Source: CAZKWG01 sp964615375 (GTDB taxonomy: Bacteria > Myxococcota_A > UBA796 > CAZKWG01). From it: 64,000 nt of DNA. The position numbers were made by a program, and so were the translations under genes. The notes below the pieces were generated by a model that saw only the letters and a program-made list of their open reading frames with translations, had not been told where the DNA came from and ran no database searches. The DNA lies in the NCBI GenBank assembly GCA_964615375.1, contig CAZTOW010000047.1, positions 13,055 to 77,054 of the forward strand, in the 5' to 3' direction. The stretch's first letter is position 1, and each line of letters begins with the position of its first letter. Shown here in pieces: positions 23,801 through 33,100 of the stretch.

Positions 23801-26790
23801 CAGCGCCAGGCCATGCAGGTCCCGCCGGGGCCGCGATGCACGGTGGTCCGCCGGCAACGCTCGCAGCGCCAGCGCCCGAGGTTCGGGTGCAGACGCAGAC
23901 GCCCCGCGTCGAGCTGGTAGACGCCGGTGGCGCCGGGCAGCGGTCGGCCCCAGCCGGTGAGCGAGACGGGCAGGATCAGGCCCACTCGCGCCAGCTCGGA
24001 CCACAGCTCGCGCAGGAAGGGGTCGATGTCGTCGGGCGAGAGCCCCCAGCCCTTCACCGCGCTCCACACCTGCGTGGGCCGGCTGCCGATCCACTGGGTC
24101 ACGCGCGCGGCGGTGTCGTCGGCGCCGCGCGACAGCTTCATGCCCTTCGGCCCGCCAGGAAGCACCGGGATGTAGCCGTACTGGACCTCCTTCTTGTCCG
24201 GGCCCCACATCTGGCCGAAGAAGCGGGTCGTGCCGTCGTGCACGAGGCGGATCCGGCGCAGGTGGTCGAGCAGCGCCTCCAGGCCCTCCACCAGCGCGGC
24301 CGGCGGCAGGTTCATCCGAGCTGACCAGCGGCCCACGAAGGGGAGTTGCTCGTCCAAGCCCAGATAGCTCACGCGCAGTCGGCCCCAGGGCTCCAGGCCC
24401 AGGCGCTGCTTCACACCCAGCGCGATCTCGCGCAGCACCTGGAGCCGCAGGTAGTACACCCGCTCCTCGCGGTGCTTGACGCCCGCATCCTCTTGCGGCA
24501 CGTACTGCCAGACCTCGGGGATCAACGCCCGAGACAGCTCGCGGTCAGCCCCCAACAGCTCGTCGAGGGACTGGGTCACGTCGCCCACCGAGGCGCCGCC
24601 CTCGGGGATCTGCTGCGCCATCAGCGCGCGCAGGCGGAAGCGCCGGGCGTGATCCCGCATCCAGCCCGCCTGGAACGCCGCGTCCTGGCGGTTGTCGGCG
24701 AAGACGAGAAGCCTCGGCCGCTCGGACTTGTGGACCATGGACTGGGCGAGCACGTGCACATCCGAGACGGACACGGCGCGCACCGGGCGGGCGGGCTCAC
24801 GGTAGCGGCCTCCGCGGGGGCGTCGGCCCGGCGACTGGCACGCCACGCAGGAGCTGAGCTGGCCGGGGTTGTCCTCGCGGGTGCGCACGACCTGCACCGC
24901 CACCAGCGCGCCCGGCGAGGGACAGGCGGCGCAGGCCGGAGAGCGTTCCTCGTGGAGCGCGCCGCAGGCCCGGCAGATCCACAGGGGGTGGAGCCTCGGG
25001 CGCTCGATGTCGTGGGCCGAGACGGGCAGCGGATCTCCGTCCTCGTCCAGCTCCTCGGCGTCGTCGTCCTCATCGGAGGCCACCACCATGCGGTCGATCA
25101 GCAGGGCGCGGCTGCCGCCCAGCTCCTCGGCCAGGTGCTCCCAGACCCGGGTGCGCCCCACCTTGTCGCCGCCCTCGGGGCCAGCTTTGACGCCGGCTTT
25201 GAGCTTGAAGTCCTTGACCCAGGCCACATAGTAGTGCTGCCCGCAGGTCGTGCAGGTGATGAGCGGGAAGCGGCACCAGCCAGAGCCCAGCTCGGACTCG
25301 GCGTCCTCGCCCGAGAGCCACAGCTTCGACGTGCTTTCTGGTCCCGAGAGCGTCACCACCGCGCCGCCCACGCCGCGCACAAAGGTGTGGGCGACTGGCC
25401 GCAGCAGGGGATCCTGCTCGCCGCGTCCGGTCGCCGCGCCGAGCGCCAGCCAGGCCAGGATCTCGGACTCGGGCACCTCGCGTCCCACTTGCTCCTGGAG
25501 CATCGCCGGCAGCTCAGCCAGGGCGCGGGGCCGCTCCAGCAGGGTGGCCAGATGAAACACGATCTCGTTGGACGCGAGCTGGCTGGTCAGTGCGGCCTGC
25601 CAGCGGGTCCGGGGCAGGCGCGCGCCGCCGAGCTCGAGCAGACAGGAGGTCAGCGCGTCTGAGACCTGATCGTCCGGCGCGTCCACGGCCCGCAGCAGGC
25701 GACCGAGCACCGCCGCCGGGTCGGCGGGAGGTCCATCAGGGGTGGAGCGGTGGTGGTTCCAGCGCAGCTCGTCGTAGACCTCTCCGACCAGCCGGACCCG
25801 CTCAGGTGCGACGCCGAAGAAGCGTCTCGCGAAGTCGCGCGCGGAGGCGTCCCCGCCGCGCGGGTCCGCCATCGTCGCCGAGGTCGCGATACAGGTCACC
25901 TGGTCCGGGGCCTTGCCGCAGAAGGTGCGCAGCCGGCGGATCAGGCAGGCCGTCTCGGCACCCTGGGCGCCGCGGAAGGTGTGGGCCTCGTCGAATACTA
26001 GATATTCTAGTGGTGCATTCGCGAAGATCCCGACGTCTTTTCCGCGCGTCAGCAGCAGCTCGAGCTGCTTCACGTTGGTCAGCAGGATGCGTGGCGGACC
26101 GTCCGGCCGTCGCAGGGCAGCGCGGCTGGCGCGCTCCTCGGGCGGCAGCAGCGTGATGTCCTGCCCGGCTTCGCGGATCTGCTTCAACCGGGACTTGTAG
26201 TCAGCGTTCGACGACCCCTGCGGCATCCGCTCCCCGCGGATCTGGCTCTCCTCCTCGGGGGTCTTGCCGACGTACATCCCGAACGAGATGCCGCGCCCGG
26301 CCAGCAGCCCCCGCATGCGGTCGAGCTGATCCTCCGCCAGCGCGTTCATCGGGTAGATCAGCACCGCGAGTACGCCCGGCGGCGCGCCCGCGGCCTGGAG
26401 CTCGATGGCTCGGCTGATGATCGGGTACAGGAAGCTCTCGGTCTTGCCCGAGCCCGTGCCCGTGGCGACCAGCGTGGTCTCGCCGGCCCGGATCGCGCGG
26501 ATCGCCTGCTCCTGGTGGGCGCGCAGGCGGTCGAAGGGCACGATGCCCTGCATGGCGGGGTGCAGCACGCCCTGGGAGACCAGCTCGGCGATGGTGGCGC
26601 CCGGTCGGAAAGGACGGGACAGGCTGAGGAAGGGACCTCGGCGCAGCGGAGAGGTGCGCGTCTCGTCCAGGCGCAGCAGGTCGCGGAGCTGGGTGTAGAG
26701 CGGCTCGTCGGCGAGCGGGTAGGTCGTGAGCTGGTAGCGGAGGAAGTCGGCGACGACCTGCTCGGAGAAGGAGATGGGGTTGATGGCCAT
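20848..26790 (-). CDS. YprA/DruE-like giant DEAH helicase with DUF1998, PD-(D/E)XK and S24-like domains
   Basis: 1980 aa. The superfamily 2 helicase core has Walker A GTGSGKT at 111-117, YPMNALAEDQ near 150, FDEAH near 270 and TSATM near 308. A second lobe (about 1000-1100) has CTPTLELGVDIG and YWQRAGRAGRR. The DUF1998 zinc cluster CPGACEASCIDC lies near 1630. A PD-(D/E)XK-like nuclease segment is near 1715-1790 (IPDFYY, then VCVYVDG, then FLRERLRSLGYEVFEL). The C-terminus looks like a LexA/S24 fold (about 1870-1940: VGTSMDRVAPDGAWCLWDD, then FTFKRFE). The family links DISARM, Druantia (DruE) and related defence arrays. It is the seventh gene of the operon, 18 bp after the DUF4276-like gene. 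Confidence 0.85.
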   Translation of the reverse strand: MAINPISFSEQVVADFLRYQLTTYPLADEPLYTQLRDLLRLDETRTSPLRRGPFLSLSRPFRPGATIAELVSQGVLHPAMQGIVPFDRLRAHQEQAIRAIRAGETTLVATGTGSGKTESFLYPIISRAIELQAAGAPPGVLAVLIYPMNALAEDQLDRMRGLLAGRGISFGMYVGKTPEEESQIRGERMPQGSSNADYKSRLKQIREAGQDITLLPPEERASRAALRRPDGPPRILLTNVKQLELLLTRGKDVGIFANAPLEYLVFDEAHTFRGAQGAETACLIRRLRTFCGKAPDQVTCIATSATMADPRGGDASARDFARRFFGVAPERVRLVGEVYDELRWNHHRSTPDGPPADPAAVLGRLLRAVDAPDDQVSDALTSCLLELGGARLPRTRWQAALTSQLASNEIVFHLATLLERPRALAELPAMLQEQVGREVPESEILAWLALGAATGRGEQDPLLRPVAHTFVRGVGGAVVTLSGPESTSKLWLSGEDAESELGSGWCRFPLITCTTCGQHYYVAWVKDFKLKAGVKAGPEGGDKVGRTRVWEHLAEELGGSRALLIDRMVVASDEDDDAEELDEDGDPLPVSAHDIERPRLHPLWICRACGALHEERSPACAACPSPGALVAVQVVRTREDNPGQLSSCVACQSPGRRPRGGRYREPARPVRAVSVSDVHVLAQSMVHKSERPRLLVFADNRQDAAFQAGWMRDHARRFRLRALMAQQIPEGGASVGDVTQSLDELLGADRELSRALIPEVWQYVPQEDAGVKHREERVYYLRLQVLREIALGVKQRLGLEPWGRLRVSYLGLDEQLPFVGRWSARMNLPPAALVEGLEALLDHLRRIRLVHDGTTRFFGQMWGPDKKEVQYGYIPVLPGGPKGMKLSRGADDTAARVTQWIGSRPTQVWSAVKGWGLSPDDIDPFLRELWSELARVGLILPVSLTGWGRPLPGATGVYQLDAGRLRLHPNLGRWRCERCRRTTVHRGPGGTCMAWRCGGDLAWELEDPDNFDLRLLDGDYKMLRAAEHSAQVPTALRERYENHFKGEGEQVNTLVCTPTLELGVDIGALDAVLMRNVPPTAANYWQRAGRAGRRHRMAVDLTYAQATGFDQAYFRDPLKLLSGAVEPPRFNLKNELMIRKHVHATVLTALHALARRGTEVERAEIGEVLQRCLPPMLGPYLFTPDGAVMAKALDVGPLGALIARHRASVLAEVRRAFLASWPAEDAAAVTEDALARMVDGMADALAEVIGRLKRRLDWARDQLAKLATVEATKGVLDAEDQAQRRRCQQVIARLKGTARRTRSSAQGGQDDSETMGALAREGFLPGYGLDVGSIVGLAEPPRLTEGLDDFELARPPILALREFVPGNAIYANGFRFVPRRFQLTADDTLRFRVVTAQQVVQEIGVNGATAMLGEQEIRAVPVCDAILPSQSQISDEEEFRFQMPVATYGNDRGYHRGGASWSWSGLDLRFRRGVHLRLVNVGPRSEVEQARLGFPLCLACGQSLSPYASRKAREDFEKSHLTRCGHIVQPTGFYCDVDVDVLGLHDAEDRTLGFSVIEAIRMGAARVLDMEVEDLQLLALGHPGEDKADVMLYDPMPGGSGLLEQLTARWDEVRCAALDLLHGCPGACEASCIDCLQTYRNRFYHRWLNRHKAAEVLGVLAGPLGSSTPLPEHLPRTQSTTGQPQTPIETRFRRFLVEAGLPDPLCQHPLDLGPGWGRTIPDFYYAGEDEEPGVCVYVDGMSAHIHGNDDQAAKDRFLRERLRSLGYEVFELRSHDLDDRPLIVRTIAKIALLLVGKEKQRAVRDDNSWFERAGGVPAPSQAAAARPRLRLIRTAPETPGAIAVVDLRIAAGQLSEGQVPEAIDHVLLPESLRRPWRRFVARIVGTSMDRVAPDGAWCLWDDLRDAHASGPAPGELLVVRAPAGADPELGRFTFKRFELNLNRAELAPISSDPRHQPIPVDEGSELEAIARFVDVVEVEG

Positions 26791-26808
26791 GCGCTTCGCC
26801 CCGTCCGG

Positions 26809-27735
26809 TCAGAGGTTGCGGAGCATGGGGTCGGGAGGCAGCGCAGAGCGGGCGGTCTCGGGCGCGACGTTTCCTGGTGCAACGGGCGAAGGCACCCCGA
26901 GCGCGTCCGCGATGTCCTCGATCATGGCGCGGAGGAAGCGCACCTGATCTGCGGCCTGAAGCACCGCACGCCAGTCCAACCCCTCCAAGGCAACCCGCCC
27001 CTCATGGGTCTCGCGATAGGCGCAGCAGTCCTTCTCGGCCGCGTCGCGCGACAGCCAGGCGAGGTAGTCCTTCGGATGCCGGACGCGGTCAGGGCCGCGC
27101 TTGAGCCAGCCGGGCTTGTACCGCTTCGAGTCGCGCTTCGGCGGCGGCAGCGTGCGCCAGGTCGTGCACCCGCTGCCGTCATCGGCGACGAAGTCCGGGT
27201 CGTCGGTCAGGAAGGCTTCGGGATCCCAGTTCGCGACCAGCTTGGGGGGCAGCCGCTCAACGGGCACCCCAGCGCGGCGGGCCCCTGCAGGGTCGGCGAA
27301 GAACCACGCCTCCAACATCGGCACCGCCAGATGGAACGAGACGCGCTCGCGCAACGCGACCTTGGCTCTCGGGGCCAGCGTCGGCCGAATCCGCGCGAGC
27401 TCATCCAGGTGGCGCCGAGCGGCCTCACGAACCGCGTTTACGACAACCCGAGGCTGATCCCCATTCTCGAGCTCCAGGTCGTCCAGCACCAGCACAAGGT
27501 CCACGTCGCCAGCGCAGACCACCGAGGTGGCCTCTTGGACCAGCCGGGTCAGGTTGGTGGGCACGCCCTCCTCGGGTGCTGGGAGACGCGACGACGTGAA
27601 GCCATCAAAGGGGAGGTCAGGCTCAACCGCCGCGATGCTCCAGAACTCGTGACCTGGGAACAGCCGGCCGAGCGCGGTGGGCAGGCCCAGCAGCTCCGCC
27701 TTTCCAGTAGGAAGAAGGGCGATCCGCACGCTCAA
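26809..27735 (-). CDS. DUF4276/TOPRIM-like protein
   Basis: 308 aa from a TTG start that overlaps the stop of the AAA gene (TTGA). It has the features of DUF4276-like proteins: an acidic strand motif VDLVLVLDDLEL (about 79-90) and the PMLEAWFFADP block (about 137-147). These are predicted TOPRIM-like folds that pair with ABC-type ATPases in defence loci. The C-terminal half is basic and contains HPKDYLAWLSRD. It probably supplies a nuclease or nucleotide-handling activity to the ATPase encoded just upstream. The assignment rests on motif resemblance and context, so it is moderate. Confidence 0.6.
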   Translation of the reverse strand: MSVRIALLPTGKAELLGLPTALGRLFPGHEFWSIAAVEPDLPFDGFTSSRLPAPEEGVPTNLTRLVQEATSVVCAGDVDLVLVLDDLELENGDQPRVVVNAVREAARRHLDELARIRPTLAPRAKVALRERVSFHLAVPMLEAWFFADPAGARRAGVPVERLPPKLVANWDPEAFLTDDPDFVADDGSGCTTWRTLPPPKRDSKRYKPGWLKRGPDRVRHPKDYLAWLSRDAAEKDCCAYRETHEGRVALEGLDWRAVLQAADQVRFLRAMIEDIADALGVPSPVAPGNVAPETARSALPPDPMLRNL

Positions 27736-28868
27736 CGCCCCTTGTCGACGCGCTGCGGAGCGATCTTTTCACGCTCGTACAGGTCGCCGAGCGCAAAATG
27801 GGCCAGCCAGTCTGGGTTGTGGGCTTCCTCCAACGCCACGGGCTGGGTCTGCTCCCGGCCACGTTCGAGGACAAAATAGCGATCTTCGTGTCCCTTGAAC
27901 TCGTTCATGACTACGGGTGAGTGAGTCGTGAGGATGATCGTCAGGTTTCGCGCCTCAGCCAACTCGCGCATGGCGGCGAGGATCACCCGGATCGCGTGCG
28001 GGTGGAGATGGTTTTCCACCTCGTCAAAGGCGAGGACCGAGCCGTCCTGTGCTCCTGCGACCGCAGTGAGGTGCAACAGGCCGGTCAGGAGACCGTCCGC
28101 CATCCGTTCCGGTGGGAGCCCGGCATCCGGATCGGGCAGGTCGGGACGAAAGACGGATAGCGTTGGGACGAAGTTGATGTCCTCGATCAGGTCGGGAAAT
28201 GCCTTCCGTGCCCTTGCCAACACCCAATCATACTGCGCTCCCCCCTTTTTCGAACCCTTCCAGGTGTCCAGGACGGTCCACAGGTTCGACCCATCCCCGT
28301 GCAGGTACCACTCGGCGCTCTTTCGCTGCCAGGGATCGCAGAGCCGCCCGAGCACATAGGACTTGTGAACACGCGCTCCGTTGAGCATCTCAAAAAACGG
28401 GCGCAGCCAGGCTGGCTTCTGTTCGTCCCAAAGCACCTTCGCGCAGCATCGAATCTCGTCGTCGTCGTGGATCCTGCGCTCCGCGCCGAGGAACCATTCC
28501 TGCTGGTACATTGCCGCGCGAAGTTGGACCTGATCGCCCAGGTGTAGTTCTTCACCATAGAAGGACTCGAGGCCCGACGAGTTCACGGGCAGGCGAAGCA
28601 CCCAGCGCACGTCGCCTACCTTGAGCTCGAAGACCAGGGGAGCCTCAGCGGGCGCGTTCAGCCTGCGAAGAAAGGTACCCTTGATCACCTTGAAGGCGGC
28701 CTCGTGACCGCGCGAAAACAGCGTCCGAAGAAAGAGAAGGGCGTCGAGGACCGTCGTCTTCCCCGCGCCATTGCTTCCACCCAACAGGCACACGCCCTCC
28801 GGGCTCCAGTCGAAATGGGCGAAGACGCGAAAGTCTCTGAGGCGAAGAGTCCAGGTCGGCGGCGTCAT
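27732..28868 (-). CDS. ABC/AAA15-type ATPase
   Basis: 378 aa from the ATG at 28868, which overlaps the RNA ligase stop as ATGA. Walker A is GSNGAGKT at 31-38, after the typical LRLRDFRVF strand of RecF/SMC-like ATPases. Walker B is VLAFDEVENHLHP (about 285-297) and the switch histidine lies in TIILTTHSPVVMNEF (about 318-332). It has no TOPRIM of its own; the next gene provides a DUF4276/TOPRIM-like protein, so the two probably form a split OLD/RloA-RloB-like pair. The frame upstream to 29288 runs through the ligase gene and is not coding. Confidence 0.82.
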   Translation of the reverse strand: MTPPTWTLRLRDFRVFAHFDWSPEGVCLLGGSNGAGKTTVLDALLFLRTLFSRGHEAAFKVIKGTFLRRLNAPAEAPLVFELKVGDVRWVLRLPVNSSGLESFYGEELHLGDQVQLRAAMYQQEWFLGAERRIHDDDEIRCCAKVLWDEQKPAWLRPFFEMLNGARVHKSYVLGRLCDPWQRKSAEWYLHGDGSNLWTVLDTWKGSKKGGAQYDWVLARARKAFPDLIEDINFVPTLSVFRPDLPDPDAGLPPERMADGLLTGLLHLTAVAGAQDGSVLAFDEVENHLHPHAIRVILAAMRELAEARNLTIILTTHSPVVMNEFKGHEDRYFVLERGREQTQPVALEEAHNPDWLAHFALGDLYEREKIAPQRVDKGR

Positions 28869-29578
28869 CGATCTCCCTCGGGGTGGCTGGTACCCATTAT
28901 CGCGTCCACGGTGCGGTTCGCCCGCACCCCACCGCGAGACCAGTGCTCGCTGATCGCCTGAACGAAGGCCGGCCGGACCAGCTTCGCGCGGTCCAGGGTC
29001 CAGGAGACGTCCTCGGCGCGCATGACCAGGCCCTCCATTGGGCCGTCGGTGACCTTGGAGTGGCCGAGCATGGCAACGAGCTGCGCGAGCGTGAAGCGCC
29101 CGCGCGCCAGGCGCGGTGCGGCGTGCAGGCCGAGGTCTCTGAGCAGGGTGTCCCGGCGAGCGGTGGACCAGAAGCGCCCAACGGAGCGGTCGTAGATGTC
29201 GAAGGCCAGAAACCAGTCGGGAAGCCGGGTATAGGTGACCGAGTGCGTGGCATAGCACCACTCGCCGAACAGCATAAGGTCGGGCCACAGGGTGTCCACC
29301 AACAGGGCCCGCCTGGGCTGGAGCCAGCGCCAGAGGGGCTTGAACTGGGGGTGAGCGGACTCAGGGTTCAGGTAGGTGCCCCGGTTCTGCGCGAGCAAGT
29401 TGCCGTCTTCGTCCGTGGACAGGCCGAGGTTGGCGCCGTCCACCTTCTCCTCCACGACAAGCTCGCATGCAAGCAGCGCCGCGACCTCCTCGGAGGACAG
29501 CAACTTATCATCGCGCGGCGTGCCTGGACTCAGCCAGGCGAGGTGCGGGGTGTGGGGGAAGCGGAAGAAGGGGGGCAT
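28865..29578 (-). CDS. RNA ligase family protein
   Basis: 237 aa from the ATG at 29578, in TGATG overlap with the PIN gene stop; an earlier ATG at 29602 would add 8 residues. The nucleotidyltransferase motifs are in order: motif I EKVDGANLG with the adenylated lysine K45, motif III LFGEWCYATH (about 106-115), motif IV GPMEGLVMR (about 180-188) and motif V AKLVRP (about 199-204). The size and motifs fit Rnl2-like RNA end-joining ligases. In this operon, beside a predicted PIN ribonuclease, it might repair tRNA or other RNAs cut during infection. Alternatively it could ligate nicked nucleic acid made by the system itself. Confidence 0.82.
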   Translation of the reverse strand: MPPFFRFPHTPHLAWLSPGTPRDDKLLSSEEVAALLACELVVEEKVDGANLGLSTDEDGNLLAQNRGTYLNPESAHPQFKPLWRWLQPRRALLVDTLWPDLMLFGEWCYATHSVTYTRLPDWFLAFDIYDRSVGRFWSTARRDTLLRDLGLHAAPRLARGRFTLAQLVAMLGHSKVTDGPMEGLVMRAEDVSWTLDRAKLVRPAFVQAISEHWSRGGVRANRTVDAIMGTSHPEGDR

Positions 29579-30105
29579 CAGCTCAACTCTCGCGTCTTGC
29601 ATCCCGCGCGCTCTTCGTCGGTGAGAAGCTGTACGACGGTCACGCCGAGGTGTCCAAGCGCTTCCTGGACGGCAGGTTCTGTCCAGTCGCTATCGGTCGC
29701 ATTGATGATCGGTGCCTTTGCCTCGTAGGCTGCGGCGACCATCTTGCGGTCGCCCAGATCGTGGAGGAGGGCCTCCACTTCAGGAGGAAGCACGGCGACG
29801 AGTTCGGCGCCGTTGGCGGTGTAGCTGAGCTGCGCAATCGCGAGCGCTCCAGTGTCGAATTTGTGCTGGACTACCTTACGACCATAGTGATGAGTCTCCA
29901 ACTTACTCCTGTACTCACCCAGTATCGTCTGCTCAGGCTTGTCCATCACCAGTAGACGTGCCTCGTCCGCCCTGAACGACTCGACCCAGTCGAAGACACG
30001 ACGGATGAGCACCAGGTCGTCCAATGGGATCCTGGGGCGCGTCCACCCCTGCTCCATCGCAGTCGCGACATGGAGGACGTTGGTATCGAGCACCTCCCGG
30101 CTCAA
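29578..30105 (-). CDS. PIN-domain-like ribonuclease
   Basis: 175 aa from a TTG start overlapping the methyltransferase-ATPase stop (TTGA). The N-terminus EVLDTNVL has the first PIN aspartate (D7). GDRKMVAAAYE (D119) and PIINATDSDW (D138/D140) supply the other acidic residues expected in the active site. PIN domains are metal-dependent ribonucleases of VapC toxins and other RNA-cleaving systems. No VapB-like antitoxin is next to it. It is sandwiched between the methyltransferase fusion and the RNA ligase, so it is more likely a working part of the defence operon than a free toxin. Confidence 0.75.
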   Translation of the reverse strand: MSREVLDTNVLHVATAMEQGWTRPRIPLDDLVLIRRVFDWVESFRADEARLLVMDKPEQTILGEYRSKLETHHYGRKVVQHKFDTGALAIAQLSYTANGAELVAVLPPEVEALLHDLGDRKMVAAAYEAKAPIINATDSDWTEPAVQEALGHLGVTVVQLLTDEERAGCKTRELS

Positions 30106-33100
30106 GGCTTCGCTCCAGGAGCCATGCGCTCGAAGATTCGCTTAATCTGCCGCTCCGTCTCCCCGACAGCGTCTCCGAAGAAGTCCTTCGGCCAGTTCCT
30201 TAAGCGACCGAATTCGTCCATGTCCAGGGTCCGAAGCTTTACTGAAGGATCACCATCGCTCTCCACGTAGTACAAAGCACAGTCCTTCGGCTTCAGATCA
30301 TCGTTGGCGACGAGAAACTGTAGCCTTCGGAACAGGTGCTCAGAGTGAGTCTCGACGATCAGCTGCAGGTTTCGTTGAGAGGCCACCTCCGCGAACAGGT
30401 CAGCGAGCTTCGCCTGCGCCATGGGGTGCAGATGGGCCTCCGGATCCTCGATCATCAGGGTAGATCCCGGCTTCGCGACGTGAAGCAGGACGATGACAGG
30501 CAGCACCTGCGACACACCGTATCCCACGTCCATCAGGTTGTGGGCCCGGCCCCCTCGCACGACCACGATCTCGTAGACCAGCGTGTCGCCCTTACGTCTG
30601 ACCTCGATGCTCTCAGCCAGATCGAGGCGTTTGAGCCACTCGGAGACCCGGGGAAGAACTTCTTGCAGCTCCGCGCCCATCTGACTTGCGATCAGCGCCT
30701 GAGCGGACAGCGCCCCCAGACTACCGACGGAAGCCACCTTCTGCTGGCGCCACAAAACCGTTCGTCCTGGAGGTGGGCGCAGAGGTCCCAGGTAGTGCAC
30801 TTCCTCCAACCCGGCGCGGAGGCGAGCAAATGCCTTGTTCCAGCGTGAGTTGAGCTCCGATCCGATCGTAGCTCGCGCAGCGCTGGAGAGCTCCACACCG
30901 CGATATGGAGCGTAGCTGCTGGAGGGCTCCAGGGGATTGACCCGGTCAGGTGGCTGATAGGATGGAAGTCTAAAGTGTGGACTTCGAAGCTGGTAATGGT
31001 CCTCAAGCAGTTCGGAATCTGCGTCTAAACCTTCCCTGATCGCCCCGTCCCGCTTCTCCTGCGCTACACGCTCCAGCTCGATGTGGTCGTCGCCGAAGTG
31101 CCAGTCCAGATGTGCGACGACCGGCCGGCCATGACGATCCATGCGGTACTGGACCGCCACGCGAACGCAGTCATCGTCGATGTCGACGCCAAGTCCTACG
31201 AGGCTGTCCTTGTCCCCGTTGTGAACCAGGCTGCTGAACTCACCTACCTCCAACATCTCGGGGTCGTCGGATCCGAGCTCCAGCTGTGTCGCGTCATCAC
31301 CTGACCTGACCGTCTGCTTCAGCAGTCGGATGGGCTGAATCAGGCTGGTCTTTCCAGATGAGTTGCGGCCAAGCAGCACGGTCAAGGCGCGGAGCTCGAC
31401 GCCAGGCTGCCAGTGCTCATCGGTCCAACCACGAAAATTGAGCAGGCGTACGGCGGACAGGTGCATGGCCGGCGGCTCCCAGGCGACAGGGGCGTCGCCT
31501 TGAGGTGATGAGGAACCAGTGGTCGTCCTGGGGCGCTCCACGAACAGCGCGGTCTGCGGGCTCAGGGCTTGCGGCGTCGAGGCCTGGCGCCTGCCGCGTG
31601 CGGGACGCTGGTTGTATGGATTGAACGTTCCGAAGTCGGCGGGCCCTGGGCCCATTTGCGAGACCCCGAATCGCTGGGTGAACTCTTCGTCGCCAAGGAG
31701 CGCCCTGGCATGTCTCTCGCACTCCAGCCACGACTCCCTGACGCTCTGGTTGAGCTGCCAGTCCAGGAAGCGGGGGCCCACCATTGACGCGACCGGCTGC
31801 GCGACGTCGGCGCGTTCATCCTGGCCCAGACCGTGTTCAGCGAGACACAAGGTCTCGGGCAGCATCCACCCATCGCCGTCGTTCTGAGCGCAGAAGTCGA
31901 CGATAGCCGCATCGAGGTCGCCCCGGCGCTCGACCACCAGGGCCTGTAGCGTGTCGAAGGCGACCTGCGTGAGGACCGTGTGGCGAAGCTCTGGGGGGCG
32001 ATCTCGCTCCGCGCGCCAGAATCCTTTGGGGTCCAGCGTGCGGCAAAAGGCGCTCTCGCTCAGGCGCTGCGCTGGATGGTCACAACCCCGCAGGATCCAG
32101 GCGAGGTCCTCGGAGTCCAGCCCATAGAGCTTCGCCACGATGGCGTCGAGCATGCAGCGCAGGCGGAGCCGCTCATGCGGAGTGACTGCCCAGAGGCGCC
32201 GCCAGGGGTGAGACCGGAGCGACACCGACTCAGCCAGCTCGAGCCAGTAGGGCGCGAAGCGCTGGCTGGCCATCCCGAGACGTGCGGCGAGCAGGGCTGG
32301 CGCACTCAAGCCATCGCCTGGTCGGGGGCAGACCAGCTCCTCCAAGAGATAGAGGTTCAAGTGAGTGCCGGCGCTGCGGAGACGGGTCACCCAGTCAAAG
32401 GTCAGGCTGGACATGAACATGGCGAGAGAGACCGCTCGTAGTGTCGGAGCGCTCAGTACACCAAGCACATTTCCACAAGGGTGATCGGCGGCGAGCGCCG
32501 CGATCGCCGTCCGCTCGTCCGTAGACCGCGCGATGTCCCGAAACACAACCTTCAGACCGCGAACGCTGCCCTGGGCGTCCCGGTAGTCCCGCTCTGCCAT
32601 CAGGTACTTCGGCAGGGGGCTCTTCTCGCCAGGCAGGTAGCGCACCCAGGCGTCTTTGGACTGCCCGGGCTCACGCGCCCGGACCAGCTCGTCCCGACCC
32701 TGCGCCGCGACCAGGAAGGCCCAGTCCGGCCGTCCCGCCTCCGGCTGTACCCAGCCCTTGTAGGCGTGGTCCAGCTCGTGAATCATCGCCCCCTGGAGCA
32801 GCGGCAGCGCCACCGTGCCGTCGGACGTGACCCAGCGCCCCAACGCATCGGCCTGGAAGCCACGGGCCTCCCAGCGCTCACGGGCCGGGAAGAGCGCCGA
32901 GTCATTCGTCATGTCGAACTCTCGGGCGTAGCTGGCCCCCCACCCGCCCTCGGTCCGGTCGCCCAGCAGCACCCCCTGGGTGTACATCCGGTCCAGGATC
33001 TCCAGGTCGCGTTGGTGGCGCACTTCCAGGAGCGCCAACGAGCGGGGGCTGTAGCGGCTCACCTGCTCGGAGCTGAGCTGCACGGCGCCGCGGGCCAGGG

